NCBI RefSeq assembly: GCF_039908635.1
Contig: NZ_CP150918.1
Location: 558,001 to 622,000, forward strand
Reading direction: 5' to 3'
DNA length: 64,000 bases
DNA from: Pseudomonas purpurea
GTDB lineage: Bacteria > Pseudomonadota > Gammaproteobacteria > Pseudomonadales > Pseudomonadaceae
Below the pieces are notes generated by a model. The model saw only the letters and a list, made by a program, of their open reading frames with translations. It did not search any database and was not told the DNA's origin. This document shows, one piece after another, positions 46,809 through 55,888 of this stretch (position 1 is the stretch's first letter; every line of letters begins with the position of its first letter). A program made the position numbers and the translations under genes.

Positions 46809-48230
46809 ATGAGCGGACGCAAGCAGCAATTGCTCAAGCGCCATCGTAAAAACAAGCGTCTGGTGCTGCTGGTGGCGGCATCGCTGCTGGTGTTGTTCGG
46901 CGTTTTCGTGGCTTGGTGGCCGTTGCCGCTGCTATTGCTGCTGGGCTGGATTGCCCATGAAGCCTGGTTTGCCGACCATCTGTTTTATGCCCCTGGCGAT
47001 GACTACCGCTATGATTTCCCGCCTGGCACGCCACAGTTTGCGGTGAGCGTGCAGCAAGGGCGTTTGCAGGTTGCCGGCGAGATTGGCGATGCGCAGACAC
47101 TGGTGCTGCAACTGCGGGTCAAAAGCCGTGGGCTGGGGCGTTTGTTCGACCCGCAGGTGTGGGTCGGCGAGGACCGTCAGGATTTCGAGCGCGGGGTGAA
47201 TGGCGAGCGTTTTCTCAACCTGTCCGGTCAAGGTGCGGCACTGGTGGCCGGGCAACTGACGCTGCGCGGGCGTTTCTGCACGCTGAGTCAAACCGCAACC
47301 CTGTATGCCTTGAGCCATCCCGATTACGCCGATCAGCGTTTGCTGATCGTTGCTCCCCATGCCGACGACGCCGAACTGGCGGCGTTTGGTCTTTACAGTC
47401 GAGCACCCGAGGTCACGATTGTCACCCTGACCCAGGGCGAGATCGAAGCCGAGAACTATCGCAAGCTGGGGCTCGACAGTGCGCAGGCGGCGCGTCTCAA
47501 GGGGCGCTTGCGCACATGGGACAGCCTGGCGGTGCCGCTGTGGGGCGGTGTGTCGCAACATCGCTGCCTCCAACTCGGCTATTACTGCCTGCAATTGCCC
47601 GCCATGGCGCAGCAGCCTGATCAGGCTTTCGGTTCCCGTGAGTCTGGTGAGTGTGATATCCGCCCGCTGCGTCGACAGAACCCACTGAGCCTGGCCGGTG
47701 ATGTCGATGGTCAGCCGCATTGGCGCAATCTTGTCGCCGACCTGGTGGGCGTGCTTGAGCACTGCCGGCCTGAAGCGGTGCTCACGCCGCACCCGGAACT
47801 GGACCCTCACAGCGACCACATCGCCAGCACCCACGCGCTGTTGGAAGCCATCGAACTCAGTGCCTGGCGCCCGCGCACGTTGCTGCTCTATGCCAATCAC
47901 CTGCACGACAATGACCGCTGGCCGATGGGCCCGGCCGGTTATGGCATCGCCTTGCCGCCGACCATTGAAGCGCTGCCGGCCGATGCCTTGTGGAGCCCGA
48001 CGCTGGACGCCGACAAGCGTCTGGACAAGGCCATGGCGCTGGGCATGCAGCATGATTTACAAGGCCGGCCACCCTTCAAGAAGCGCCTGCGCCGTCTGAT
48101 CCAGCGCGTGCTGGCGGGTCGTCGCTGGCCGGTTACCGGTGAAGATGAGTTCATGCGCAAGGCTGTGCGCCGCCATGAACTGTTCTGGGTGCGCCCGCTG
48201 GGCTCGCCGTCAAATGATGAGCGCTCCTGA
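46809..48230 (+). CDS. dnpA: PIG-L family de-N-acetylase DnpA
   Basis: Protein of 473 residues. A basic N terminus (RKQQLLKRHRKNKR) precedes two adjacent hydrophobic stretches (about residues 18-50) that anchor it to the inner membrane. The PIG-L deacetylase domain begins near residue 180 with the zinc motif APHADDAELAAFG and continues with LTPHPELDPHSDHIAS, giving the His and Asp ligands. In P. aeruginosa the orthologue (PA5002) affects fluoroquinolone persister levels and is thought to act on a surface glycan. It starts 16 nt after mig-14 and precedes hldE, as there. Confidence 0.9.
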   Translation: MSGRKQQLLKRHRKNKRLVLLVAASLLVLFGVFVAWWPLPLLLLLGWIAHEAWFADHLFYAPGDDYRYDFPPGTPQFAVSVQQGRLQVAGEIGDAQTLVLQLRVKSRGLGRLFDPQVWVGEDRQDFERGVNGERFLNLSGQGAALVAGQLTLRGRFCTLSQTATLYALSHPDYADQRLLIVAPHADDAELAAFGLYSRAPEVTIVTLTQGEIEAENYRKLGLDSAQAARLKGRLRTWDSLAVPLWGGVSQHRCLQLGYYCLQLPAMAQQPDQAFGSRESGECDIRPLRRQNPLSLAGDVDGQPHWRNLVADLVGVLEHCRPEAVLTPHPELDPHSDHIASTHALLEAIELSAWRPRTLLLYANHLHDNDRWPMGPAGYGIALPPTIEALPADALWSPTLDADKRLDKAMALGMQHDLQGRPPFKKRLRRLIQRVLAGRRWPVTGEDEFMRKAVRRHELFWVRPLGSPSNDERS

Positions 48231-48305
48231 GCCGGCGCTTCGCGTGCGGTCAGGCCCCCTCCCTATGTTATTATTCGCGGCGTTTTTACCGCCCCTGGAG
48301 TTTCC

Positions 48306-49727
48306 ATGAAGTTGTCCATGCCGCGATTTGATCAGGCCCCTGTCCTGGTGGTCGGCGATGTCATGCTCGACCGTTACTGGCATGGTGGTACCTCGCGGAT
48401 TTCCCCTGAGGCGCCCGTGCCAGTGGTCAAAGTCGAGCAAATCGAGGACCGCCCGGGCGGTGCCGCCAACGTTGCCTTGAACATTGCGGCCCTCGGTGCG
48501 CCTGCGTCCCTGGTCGGCGTGACCGGCGACGACGAAGCCGCCGACAGCCTGACCAACAGCCTCAAGGGCGCAGGCGTCCGGGCGTTGTTCCAGCGCATTG
48601 CGCACCAGCCGACCATCGTCAAGCTGCGGGTCATGAGCCGTCACCAGCAACTGCTGCGTATCGACTTCGAAGAACCGTTTGCCACCGATGCGCTCGCGCT
48701 GGGTGCTGAAGTCGACGGTTTGCTCGAAGGCATCAAGGTGCTGGTGCTGTCCGACTACGGCAAAGGTGCCTTGAAGAATCACCAGGTGCTGATCCAGGCC
48801 GCCCGTGCCCGTGGCATTCCGGTGCTGGCCGACCCCAAGGGTAAGGACTTCTCGATCTACCGTGGCGCGAGCCTGATTACGCCGAACCTCAGCGAGTTCG
48901 AAACCATCGTCGGCGGTTGCGCCGATGAGCACGACCTGGTGACCAAGGGCGCGAAACTGATGCACGACCTTGAACTGGGTGCGCTGCTGGTGACCCGTGG
49001 CGAACACGGCATGACCTTGCTGCGTCCCGAGCATCCGGCGCTGCATTTACCGGCTCGGGCCCGTGAAGTGTTCGACGTGACGGGTGCGGGCGATACGGTG
49101 ATTTCCACCCTGGCGGCGGCGATTGCGGCCGGTGAAGAGCTGCCGCACGCGGTGGCCCTGGCCAACCTGGCGGCGGGCATTGTGGTCGGCAAGCTGGGTA
49201 CGGCGGCCATCAGCGCCCCGGAGCTGCGTCGCGCCATTCAGCGTGAAGAAGGTTCTGAGCGCGGTGTGTTGAGCCTCGATCAACTGCTGCTGGCCATCGA
49301 TGATGCCCGTGCGCACAACGAGAAAATCGTCTTCACCAACGGCTGCTTCGACATCCTCCACGCCGGTCACGTGACCTACCTGGAGCAGGCGCGGGCCCAG
49401 GGTGATCGCTTGATCGTCGCGGTCAACGACGATGCCTCGGTCAGCCGTTTGAAAGGCCCGGGACGCCCGATCAACAGCGTCGACCGGCGCATGGCGGTGT
49501 TGGCAGGTCTGGGCGCCGTGGACTGGGTGATCAGCTTCCCTGAAGGCACCCCGGAAAACCTTCTGGCGCAGGTCAAGCCGGACGTCCTCGTCAAAGGTGG
49601 CGATTACGGCATCGACCAGGTAGTCGGCGCCGACATCGTGACCGCGTACGGCGGCAAGGTGAAAGTGCTGGGGCTGGTTGAAAACAGCTCGACCACGGCC
49701 ATTGTCGAGAAGATCCGTAATAACTGA
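48306..49727 (+). CDS. hldE: Bifunctional D-beta-D-heptose 7-phosphate kinase / heptose 1-phosphate adenylyltransferase HldE
   Basis: Makes ADP-heptose precursor for WaaC and WaaF, 473 residues. The N-terminal ribokinase-like domain spans roughly residues 1-318, with [16 protein letters not shown] and the anion-hole motif [11 protein letters not shown] near 258. The C-terminal cytidylyltransferase-like domain begins near 342 with [20 protein letters not shown], containing HxGH. The GGAG ribosome site precedes ATG 48306. It has a 75-nt gap from dnpA, with a possible own -10 (TATTAT). Followed by a REPIN. Confidence 0.97.
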   Translation: MKLSMPRFDQAPVLVVGDVMLDRYWHGGTSRISPEAPVPVVKVEQIEDRPGGAANVALNIAALGAPASLVGVTGDDEAADSLTNSLKGAGVRALFQRIAHQPTIVKLRVMSRHQQLLRIDFEEPFATDALALGAEVDGLLEGIKVLVLSDYGKGALKNHQVLIQAARARGIPVLADPKGKDFSIYRGASLITPNLSEFETIVGGCADEHDLVTKGAKLMHDLELGALLVTRGEHGMTLLRPEHPALHLPARAREVFDVTGAGDTVISTLAAAIAAGEELPHAVALANLAAGIVVGKLGTAAISAPELRRAIQREEGSERGVLSLDQLLLAIDDARAHNEKIVFTNGCFDILHAGHVTYLEQARAQGDRLIVAVNDDASVSRLKGPGRPINSVDRRMAVLAGLGAVDWVISFPEGTPENLLAQVKPDVLVKGGDYGIDQVVGADIVTAYGGKVKVLGLVENSSTTAIVEKIRNN

Positions 49728-49742
49728 AAACGACGCGGTCAC

Positions 49743-49874
49743 TGTGGCGAGGGAGCTTGCTCCCGCTGGGGCGCGAAGCGGCCCTGAAACCATACACCGC
49801 GGTTTTTCAGAGTGACTGCGTCTGGTGGTTTACGATTGCTGCGCAACCGAGCGGGAGCAAGCTCCCTCGCCACA
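49743..49874. repeat. REPIN, long family (copy 2)
   Basis: TGTGGCGAGGGAGCTTGCTC ... GAGCAAGCTCCCTCGCCACA with about 90 nt between. The inner sequence is in the opposite orientation to copies 1, 3 and 4 (GCGAAGCGGCCC left, GATTGCTGCGC right). It lies between convergent hldE and the gene ending at 49892. Confidence 0.9.
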
Positions 49875-49891
49875 ACAGCCCACCCGTCTGT

Positions 49892-50857
49892 CTATCGCGC
49901 GGCCTTGCGCGGCACGATTTTCTTCAGCAATTGCTTGGCCTTGCCGGTCAGGCGTTTGAGGCCTGACTCCTTGTTCGGTTGGCTCAGCCCTTGCTGCCTG
50001 AGCCAGTCCTTCCAGCGAATTCGCTCATCGCGCACCAGCCAGCCCTCCTGTCGGGCAAAACTCTCTGCCAGATACAAACCACGCGTACTTGCGGGGTAGA
50101 GCTGATCCTTTTTCAAGGTATAGAGCTCGGGCAACGGTTGGCCGTCCTGAAGCGGCATCAGGTACAGGTCGGGGCGCTTGCGGTCCAGGCGGGCAACCAG
50201 TTGATCGCCTTCAAGCCGTTCATCGACGTGAAACAGGCTCAGGGATTTGGCTTCCCTGGGCACGTCCAGGCGCAAATCGTAGATCAGTTGCAGCGACGCC
50301 GTTGGCAGGTGCACGTAGGCGCGTGGCCGCTCGATCAAGGTCAGGTTGGCGCAACGTATCGGTCGCGCACTGCCGGACAGCGGCGTCAGGCGAAACGGCA
50401 GGGCTTCACGGTAATGCAATGCGCTGGCGTAGGGCGCCGGTAGCCAGGTGTCGTTGAAACGCCCGCCTAACCAGCCTTCGGGAGTTTCCAGCAGGCATTC
50501 TTCGGCGATTTCCTGGATGGCCGTGTGCAGCGGCAGGTTCAGCTCGTGGGCCGGCACGTAGCCGGAAATCAGTTTGAGCACCACGTCGCCACGGTCCTGG
50601 CGACGCTGGCGTACCAACACCCAGTAATCGCGATTCTGCCAGTGTAGGGTCAGGCGCACCGAGACCCCGAGGTTGGCCAGTTCCAGCGAAAAATGCTCGG
50701 GATTGGCCACCGTCACCGGGCGCCGGCGTTGCAGGGTCTGGGCGAAGTTGAGCGGCCGCCCGACGCTCTGATAACTCAGGCCTTCGGCGGTTGCCTCGAC
50801 GTACAACGGCAGGGTCTTGAAGTTGCTGGGGTTCTTTCTGATGAGCGTACGCGGCAT
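49892..50857 (-). CDS. Conserved hypothetical protein with a possible degenerate Nudix box (PA4993 position)
   Basis: Soluble protein of 321 residues; ATG 50857 has AAGGAG 5 nt upstream. Residues around 98-125 read GYVPAHE...TAIQEIAEECLLE, close to the Nudix pattern GX5E-X7-REUXEEXGU but with a longer spacer and no Arg or final Gly. The flanking region carries beta-rich segments (YWVLVRQRRQDRGDVVLKLISG). The C terminus is very basic (LKRLTGKAKQLLKKIVPRKAAR), perhaps for membrane or nucleic-acid contact. It stands upstream of the aldo/keto reductase as in P. aeruginosa but transcribed from its own start. Function unknown. Confidence 0.8.
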   Translation of the reverse strand: MPRTLIRKNPSNFKTLPLYVEATAEGLSYQSVGRPLNFAQTLQRRRPVTVANPEHFSLELANLGVSVRLTLHWQNRDYWVLVRQRRQDRGDVVLKLISGYVPAHELNLPLHTAIQEIAEECLLETPEGWLGGRFNDTWLPAPYASALHYREALPFRLTPLSGSARPIRCANLTLIERPRAYVHLPTASLQLIYDLRLDVPREAKSLSLFHVDERLEGDQLVARLDRKRPDLYLMPLQDGQPLPELYTLKKDQLYPASTRGLYLAESFARQEGWLVRDERIRWKDWLRQQGLSQPNKESGLKRLTGKAKQLLKKIVPRKAAR

Positions 50858-50901
50858 GTCGGCTCCTTCTTGCGTCGGGGTCGGCCGCGTGGGCGGCGTA
50901 T

Positions 50902-51714
50902 TTAGTGACTACGCAGGACTTGCGCAACGGTGGCCACATTGTGGGCCAGGTGCAGCGGATTAATGGTCCCGACAATAGCACTGGCAACGCCGGGTTGGGC
51001 AAACAACAGCTCGAAGCTGGCCCGCACCGGATCTACGCCGGGGCTCAGGCACACGTGGCCGCTGGCCAGGGCCTTTTTCACCAGGATCGCTTTGCCATGG
51101 GCGGCGGCGTAATCGATGACCGGCCGCTCGGCCTGCTCGTTGAGATTGTAGGTGACCATGGCGCAATCGCCTTGTTCCAGGGCCTTCAGCCCACCGTCGA
51201 CGGTTTTCCCGGAGAAGCCGAAGCCGCGAATCTTGCCTTCGCGCTTGAGGTCGGCCAGGGTCTGGTACACCTCGCATTCGTTGAGGATTGCCAGGTCATT
51301 GCCGTCCGAGTGCACCAGCACCAGGTCGATAAAGTCCGTTTCAAGCCGTTGCAGGCTACGCTCCACCGAGGAGCGCGTGTGAGCGGCGCTGAAGTCGTGG
51401 CGCGACTGACCGTCGGCGAACTCTTCGCCGACCTTGCTGACGATCACCCATTCCTGGCGCTGGCCGCGCAACAAGGGGCCGAGGCGTTCTTCGCTGCGAC
51501 CATAAGCGGGGGCGGTGTCGATCAGGTTGATGCCCAGGTCGCGGGTCAGCTTGAGCAGCATGCGCGCTTCGTCATCATCCGGAATCTGAAAGCCGTTGGG
51601 GTATTTCACCCCTTGATCGCGGCCCAGTTTCACTGTGCCCAGGCCCAGCGGCGAAACCAGCAGGCCAGTGCTGCCGAGTGGGCGATGCAGGTCGTGCAGG
51701 GTCGCTTGGCTCAT
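50902..51714 (-). CDS. Aldo/keto reductase
   Basis: NAD(P)H-dependent oxidoreductase of the aldo/keto reductase superfamily, 270 residues. The catalytic tetrad is visible: Asp and Tyr in NLIDTAPAYGRSEERLG, Lys in WVIVSKVGEE, His in LVLVHSDGND. The nucleotide site near the C terminus has SAIVGTINPLHL. It overlaps the FAD oxidoreductase gene by 4 nt, so the two are cotranslated and may act on the same metabolite. The substrate is unknown. Confidence 0.9.
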   Translation of the reverse strand: MSQATLHDLHRPLGSTGLLVSPLGLGTVKLGRDQGVKYPNGFQIPDDDEARMLLKLTRDLGINLIDTAPAYGRSEERLGPLLRGQRQEWVIVSKVGEEFADGQSRHDFSAAHTRSSVERSLQRLETDFIDLVLVHSDGNDLAILNECEVYQTLADLKREGKIRGFGFSGKTVDGGLKALEQGDCAMVTYNLNEQAERPVIDYAAAHGKAILVKKALASGHVCLSPGVDPVRASFELLFAQPGVASAIVGTINPLHLAHNVATVAQVLRSH

Positions 51715-52886
51715 GGCAGCAATTGCTCCCAGGCCGGAACGCCCATCGGTGGTTTTGGCAGTGCCGGCAGCGGTGCGACCTGGCGTGGCTGGATGCCGTC
51801 GCGTTGCAGGGCGGCGAGCACACGGTCCGAGAAGTCCGGGGCAAGGGCGAGCTTGGTCGGCCAGCCCACCAGCAGGCGATCCTGCTCGGCGAGGAAGGCG
51901 TTGTCAGGGCGACTCAGGCCCGATTGCAGCGGTTCTGCACGGTCGACGCGCAAGGTCGCCCACTGCGCCTGGCTAAGGTCGACCCATGGCAGCAGGTTGC
52001 CGAGTTCTTTTTGGGCCGCGGCGATTTGCGCGGCCGGTTCGCGGGCCACGCCTTCGGCCTCGGCGATGTCGCCGCCCAGGTACCAGACCCACTGGCCGTC
52101 GGCAGCCGGGTGGGTGGTCACGGTGATGCGCGGCTTCGGCCCGCCGCCCAGGCAATGGGCGTACAGCGGCTTGAGGCTCGGGCCTTTGACCAGAATCATG
52201 TGCAGCGGTCGGCGTTGCATGGCCGGTTGGGCGAGGCCCAGGGCCGTCAGCAGATCGGCGTTGCCAGCGCCGGCGCTGAGGACGATGCGTTGCGCGTGAA
52301 TCTCACGGCCATCGACCCGCAAGCCCACCAGCTCGCCGTTTTCCAGCAGCGGTTCGATGCTTTGCCCGGCCAGCAGGCCGTCACCGGCCAGCTCGGCCAG
52401 ACGCCCGATCAGGCTTGGCACGTCGACCACCAGTTCCGCCAGGCGATAGACCTTGCCCTTGAAGCGCTTGTCTTGCAGAGCTGGCGGCAGTTGCTCGCCC
52501 TTGACCTGATCGACCCGCCCGCGCACGGCTTTGCTGGCGAAGAAACTGGTGAGGTTGCCTGCCAGGGTGCCGGGCGACCACAGATAGTGGGCTTCGGACA
52601 GCAGGCGCACGCCGGACAGGTCCAGCTCGCCACTGCCCGCCAGGGCTTCACGCCAGCGGCGGGGCATGTCGGCAATGGCTTCCGAGGCGCCGGTCAACGC
52701 ACCGTGCAGCGCGTACTTGGCGCCACCGTGGATGATCCCCTGGGATTTCACACTCTGCCCGCCGCCCAGGCTGGCGCTTTCCACCAGCACGGTCGAAAAA
52801 CCCTGGCGACGCAGGCGTGCGTTCAGCCAGAGGCCGGCAACGCCTGCGCCGACAATCAGCACGTCGGTGGAAATAACGGATGGCAT
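51711..52886 (-). CDS. FAD-dependent oxidoreductase (DAO/glycine oxidase-like)
   Basis: Protein of 391 residues. The N-terminal dinucleotide fold has VLIVGAGVAGLWLNARLRRQG and ends in Glu of LVES, binding FAD. SVKSQGIIHGGAKYAL is the flavin-loop region typical of DadA/glycerol-3-phosphate dehydrogenase-like enzymes. A later IVLSAGAGNADLL segment and LGGDIAEAEG fit this family. It is first in a two-gene unit with the aldo/keto reductase (4-nt overlap), matching PA4991-PA4992. The substrate is not known. Confidence 0.88.
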   Translation of the reverse strand: MPSVISTDVLIVGAGVAGLWLNARLRRQGFSTVLVESASLGGGQSVKSQGIIHGGAKYALHGALTGASEAIADMPRRWREALAGSGELDLSGVRLLSEAHYLWSPGTLAGNLTSFFASKAVRGRVDQVKGEQLPPALQDKRFKGKVYRLAELVVDVPSLIGRLAELAGDGLLAGQSIEPLLENGELVGLRVDGREIHAQRIVLSAGAGNADLLTALGLAQPAMQRRPLHMILVKGPSLKPLYAHCLGGGPKPRITVTTHPAADGQWVWYLGGDIAEAEGVAREPAAQIAAAQKELGNLLPWVDLSQAQWATLRVDRAEPLQSGLSRPDNAFLAEQDRLLVGWPTKLALAPDFSDRVLAALQRDGIQPRQVAPLPALPKPPMGVPAWEQLLP

Positions 52887-52978
52887 GCAGCGACCTCAGT
52901 GTTCAAGACGAGGGACGCAGTATACAGACTCGTGGAAGAGGGGAATTGTTGCTGATCAATCGGGTGGATGCAGAGCCA

Positions 52979-53067
52979 GTGGGAGCGAGCTTGCTCGCGA
53001 TAGCGGTGGGTCAGTCAACATTGATGCTGAATGTTATGTCGCCATCGCGAGCAAGCTCGCTCCCACA
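52979..53067. repeat. REPIN, short family (copy 4)
   Basis: GTGGGAGCGAGCTTGCTCGC ... GCGAGCAAGCTCGCTCCCAC, about 45 nt apart, between the emrE 3' end and the FAD oxidoreductase start. Its arms match copy 2 closely. Confidence 0.9.
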
Positions 53068-53085
53068 ATGATCGGGCTTCAAATC

Positions 53086-53418
53086 TCAATGACCGGCCGT
53101 TTTCGAGAACAGCTGGATAACAACCACGCCCAGGACGATCAGCGCCATGCCGAGCATGGCCGGGATGTCGAGTTTCTGCCCGTAGAGGAACAGCGCCGCG
53201 ACGCTGACCATCACGATGCCCATCCCGGCCCACACGGCGTAGGCCACACCCACCGGCACGGTGCGCACCACCAGGGTCAGCATCCAGAAGGCGATGCCGT
53301 AGCCGACGATGATCAGCGCCAGCGGCAGCGGCGTGCTCAGTCCCTTGACCGCTTTCATCGATACGGTGGCAATCACTTCGGCGCAGATGGCGATAGCCAG
53401 GTAGTAGTAAGCGTTCAT
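53086..53418 (-). CDS. emrE: Small multidrug resistance efflux protein EmrE
   Basis: Four-helix inner-membrane proton antiporter for quaternary cations, 110 residues. It begins MNAYYYLAIAICAEVIATVSMK, with the essential Glu14 in helix 1. The fold signature VGVAYAVWAGMGIV and the dimer helix MLGMALIVLGVVVI follow. ATG 53418 is preceded by GAGGAA and gives the normal family length; an in-frame codon 42 nt upstream was rejected. Divergent from a LysR regulator that may control it. Confidence 0.93.
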   Translation of the reverse strand: MNAYYYLAIAICAEVIATVSMKAVKGLSTPLPLALIIVGYGIAFWMLTLVVRTVPVGVAYAVWAGMGIVMVSVAALFLYGQKLDIPAMLGMALIVLGVVVIQLFSKTAGH

Positions 53419-53480
53419 GGGGAGTTCCTCGTGTTTGGGCCTGCTTGATGAGGTCGGCATTTTAGAGACTCTTTAGATGC

Positions 53481-53495
53481 GGTAAAGTCATTACC
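53481..53495. promoter_or_regulatory. Inverted repeat between emrE and lysR
   Basis: GGTAA-AGTCA-TTACC, perfect 5-bp arms, in the 103-nt divergent gap. It is a candidate operator for the adjacent LysR-type regulator, by position only. Confidence 0.4.
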
Positions 53496-53521
53496 TATCT
53501 TATTTACAGATGGGTTGTGCC

Positions 53522-54412
53522 GTGGATATTCAATGGGACCTGGAACAGATGCGCCTGTTCGTCAGCGTCGCCGAGCAGCGTTCGTTTTCCGCCGTGGCAC
53601 GGGAACAGCGCAAGGCGCAGTCGGCGGTCAGCAACGCGATTGCGCTGCTTGAGGCGGACCTGGGCGTCAGCCTGTTTGAGCGCAGCAGCGGGCGCCAGCC
53701 GCGCCTGACCGAAGCGGGCAGTGCATTACTGGAAGAGGCGCGGGAAGTACTGCGCCAGTGCGAGCGGCTCAATGGCCGGGCGCAGGCCTTGGTGCGGGGT
53801 CAGGAAGCGCTGTTGCGTCTGGCTCAGGATGAGGCCATGCCGTTTCAACCGGTGATCGACAGCCTTGAATCGTTGGCCGAGCAGTTTCCCAGCCTGGAGG
53901 TGCAACTGGCCAGCGGCGCCCAGGGTGACGTGGCACGCAAACTGGTGGAGCGTCGGGCCGACCTGGGGCTGTTGTTTTACCACGATCAAATCCCTGAAGC
54001 CCTGGAGCGCCGGGTGTTGGGCAGCATCGAGATGGTCACGGTCTGCGGGGTCGGGCACCCGCTGGCTGCGCTGGCGAGCGTCAATTGCCAGCAACTGGCG
54101 CAGCATCGGCAGTTGTTGATGGCCACTCAGTCCAGCGTTTATCCCGGCAGCGAAGCGGCCAGCCCCCAAGTCTGGCGGGCCGACAGCTTCTACGTGATGG
54201 CCGAATTATTGATGCGTGGCCTCGGTTGGGCCTGGTTGCCGCGCAACGTGGTGCAGTATTCGGCGTATCAGAACCAGATGGTCGAACTGGTCAGCGAATG
54301 GACCCCGCCCGCGTTGGTGGTAGAGCTGGTCTGGCGGCGCGATGAGCCTCTCGGTCCGGCGGCGCGTTGGCTGGCTGAGCGATTTGCCGTGCACTTGCGG
54401 GCGATTGGCTAG
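53522..54412 (+). CDS. LysR-family transcriptional regulator
   Basis: Protein of 296 residues from GTG 53522; an ATG 12 nt upstream is the alternative. The N-terminal winged helix-turn-helix is MRLFVSVAEQRSFSAVAREQRKAQSAVSNAIALLEADLGVSLFER. The substrate-binding domain covers about residues 90-290 (LRLAQDEAMPFQPVIDSL, ADLGLLFYHD). Divergent transcription from emrE is the classic LysR arrangement, as PA4989-PA4990. The co-inducer is unknown. Confidence 0.92.
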   Translation: MDIQWDLEQMRLFVSVAEQRSFSAVAREQRKAQSAVSNAIALLEADLGVSLFERSSGRQPRLTEAGSALLEEAREVLRQCERLNGRAQALVRGQEALLRLAQDEAMPFQPVIDSLESLAEQFPSLEVQLASGAQGDVARKLVERRADLGLLFYHDQIPEALERRVLGSIEMVTVCGVGHPLAALASVNCQQLAQHRQLLMATQSSVYPGSEAASPQVWRADSFYVMAELLMRGLGWAWLPRNVVQYSAYQNQMVELVSEWTPPALVVELVWRRDEPLGPAARWLAERFAVHLRAIG

Positions 54413-54435
54413 AAAAGTCGATAAACTCCGCCGCC

Positions 54436-55717
54436 ATGAATAGAACTCTCTACACCGCGCTGTTTTATCTGGGGCTGCCACTGGTAGCGATTCGGCTGTG
54501 GCTGCGAGCGCGCAAGGCGCCGGCATACGCCAAACGTATCGGCGAGCGGTTCTCCCTGGGCTTGCCGGCCATGCAGCCGGGCGGGATCTGGGTGCATGCG
54601 GTCTCGGTGGGCGAAAGCATTGCGGCAGCGCCGATGATTCGCGCCTTGCTGGAGCGTTATCCACAGCTGCCGATTACCGTGACCTGCATGACCCCGACCG
54701 GCTCGGAGCGGATTCAGGCAATGTTTGCGGGCGAGTCGCGGATTCAGCACTGCTATTTGCCCTATGACGTGCCCTGCGCGGCGGCGCGGTTTCTCGACAA
54801 GGTCCGGCCCACACTGGCGGTGATCATGGAAACCGAGTTGTGGCCCAATCACATTCATCAGTGCGCCAAGCGCGGGATTCCCGTGGCGCTGGCCAATGCC
54901 CGACTCTCGGAACGTTCGGCCAGGGGTTATGGTCGCTTCCGTAAACTGACCGGGCCGATGCTGGCCGAAATGAGCCTGTTTGCGGTGCAGACAGAGGCCG
55001 AGGCCCCAGCGCTTGCGTGATCTGGGTGCACGGGCGGAAACCGTCGAGGTGACCGGTTCGATCAAGTTCGACCTGAGCATCGATCCCCAGTTGCTTGAGC
55101 GCGCCGCACAACTGCGCGAGCAATGGCAGGCGAGCGAGCGTCCGGTCTGGATTGCCGCCAGCACCCATGAAGGCGAAGACGAGGTGGTGCTCGCGGCCCA
55201 TCGGCAATTGCTCGCCAGCCATCCGGATGCCTTGTTGATTCTGGTGCCGCGTCACCCCGAGCGATTCGGCCCGGTGTTCGAGTTGTGCCAGCAGCAAGGT
55301 TTTGCCACGGTCCGCCGTTCGACGGGCGACGCCGTCAGCACCGACACCTCGGTGCTGCTGGGCGACACCATGGGCGAGTTGCTGTTTTTGTATGCCTTGG
55401 CTGACAGCGCGTTCGTCGGCGGCAGCCTGGTGCCCAATGGCGGGCATAACCTGCTGGAACCGGCAGCACTGGCCAAACCGGTGCTGAGCGGCCCGCACCT
55501 GTTCAACTTCCACGAGATCGCCGCGCTGATGCGCAGTGCCGGTGCGTTGCTGGAAGTCGATGATGCCGAAGGGCTGGCGGTGCAGGTGCAGCGCTTGTTC
55601 GAGTTGCCCCGTGACGCACAGAAAATGGCCGAGGCGGGACTCAAGGTGATGCGCACCAATCAGGGTGCATTGCAGCGGTTGCTGGATGGGTTGGGGCGGT
55701 TGATCGAAAAATCCTGA
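54436..55717 (+). pseudogene. waaA: Kdo transferase WaaA, frameshifted by one base
   Basis: Adds Kdo residues to lipid IVA in the inner membrane (GT30). Corrected length is 426 residues, as expected. The N-terminal membrane anchor is LYTALFYLGLPLVAIRLWLRAR. Acceptor-domain motifs are HAVSVGESIAAAPMI, METELWPN and ANARLSERSARGY. The donor domain has GSIKFDL, AASTHEGEDE, VPRHPER and GGSLVPNGGHNLLEP. An extra C in GGCCCC (55002-55007) shifts TEAEA|QRLRDLG, so the reading stops at 55020 after about 190 correct residues; the rest is open in the +1 frame. Because waaA is essential in P. aeruginosa and most Gram-negatives, a sequence error is the simplest explanation. Confidence 0.92.
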
Positions 55718-55733
55718 ATCTGCCGATCCATTG

Positions 55734-55864
55734 TGGCGAGGGAGCGTGCTCCCGTTCGGCTGCGCAGCAGTCGTGAAATCAGCCAATGCGGTCTGCCTGA
55801 CAGATCGCATGTTCAGGGTTTAGGGCCGCTTCGCCGCCCAGCGGGAGCAAGCTCTCTCGCCACA
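55734..55864. repeat. REPIN, long family (copy 3)
   Basis: TGTGGCGAGGGAGCGTGCTC ... GAGCAAGCTCTCTCGCCACA. Both arms carry a single mismatch against other copies (GCGTG for GCTTG, TCTCT for TCCCT), so it is a diverged member. It lies between convergent waaA and opmH. Confidence 0.88.
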
Positions 55865-55888
55865 GGTAAGACCTGCCACAAAAACCAC

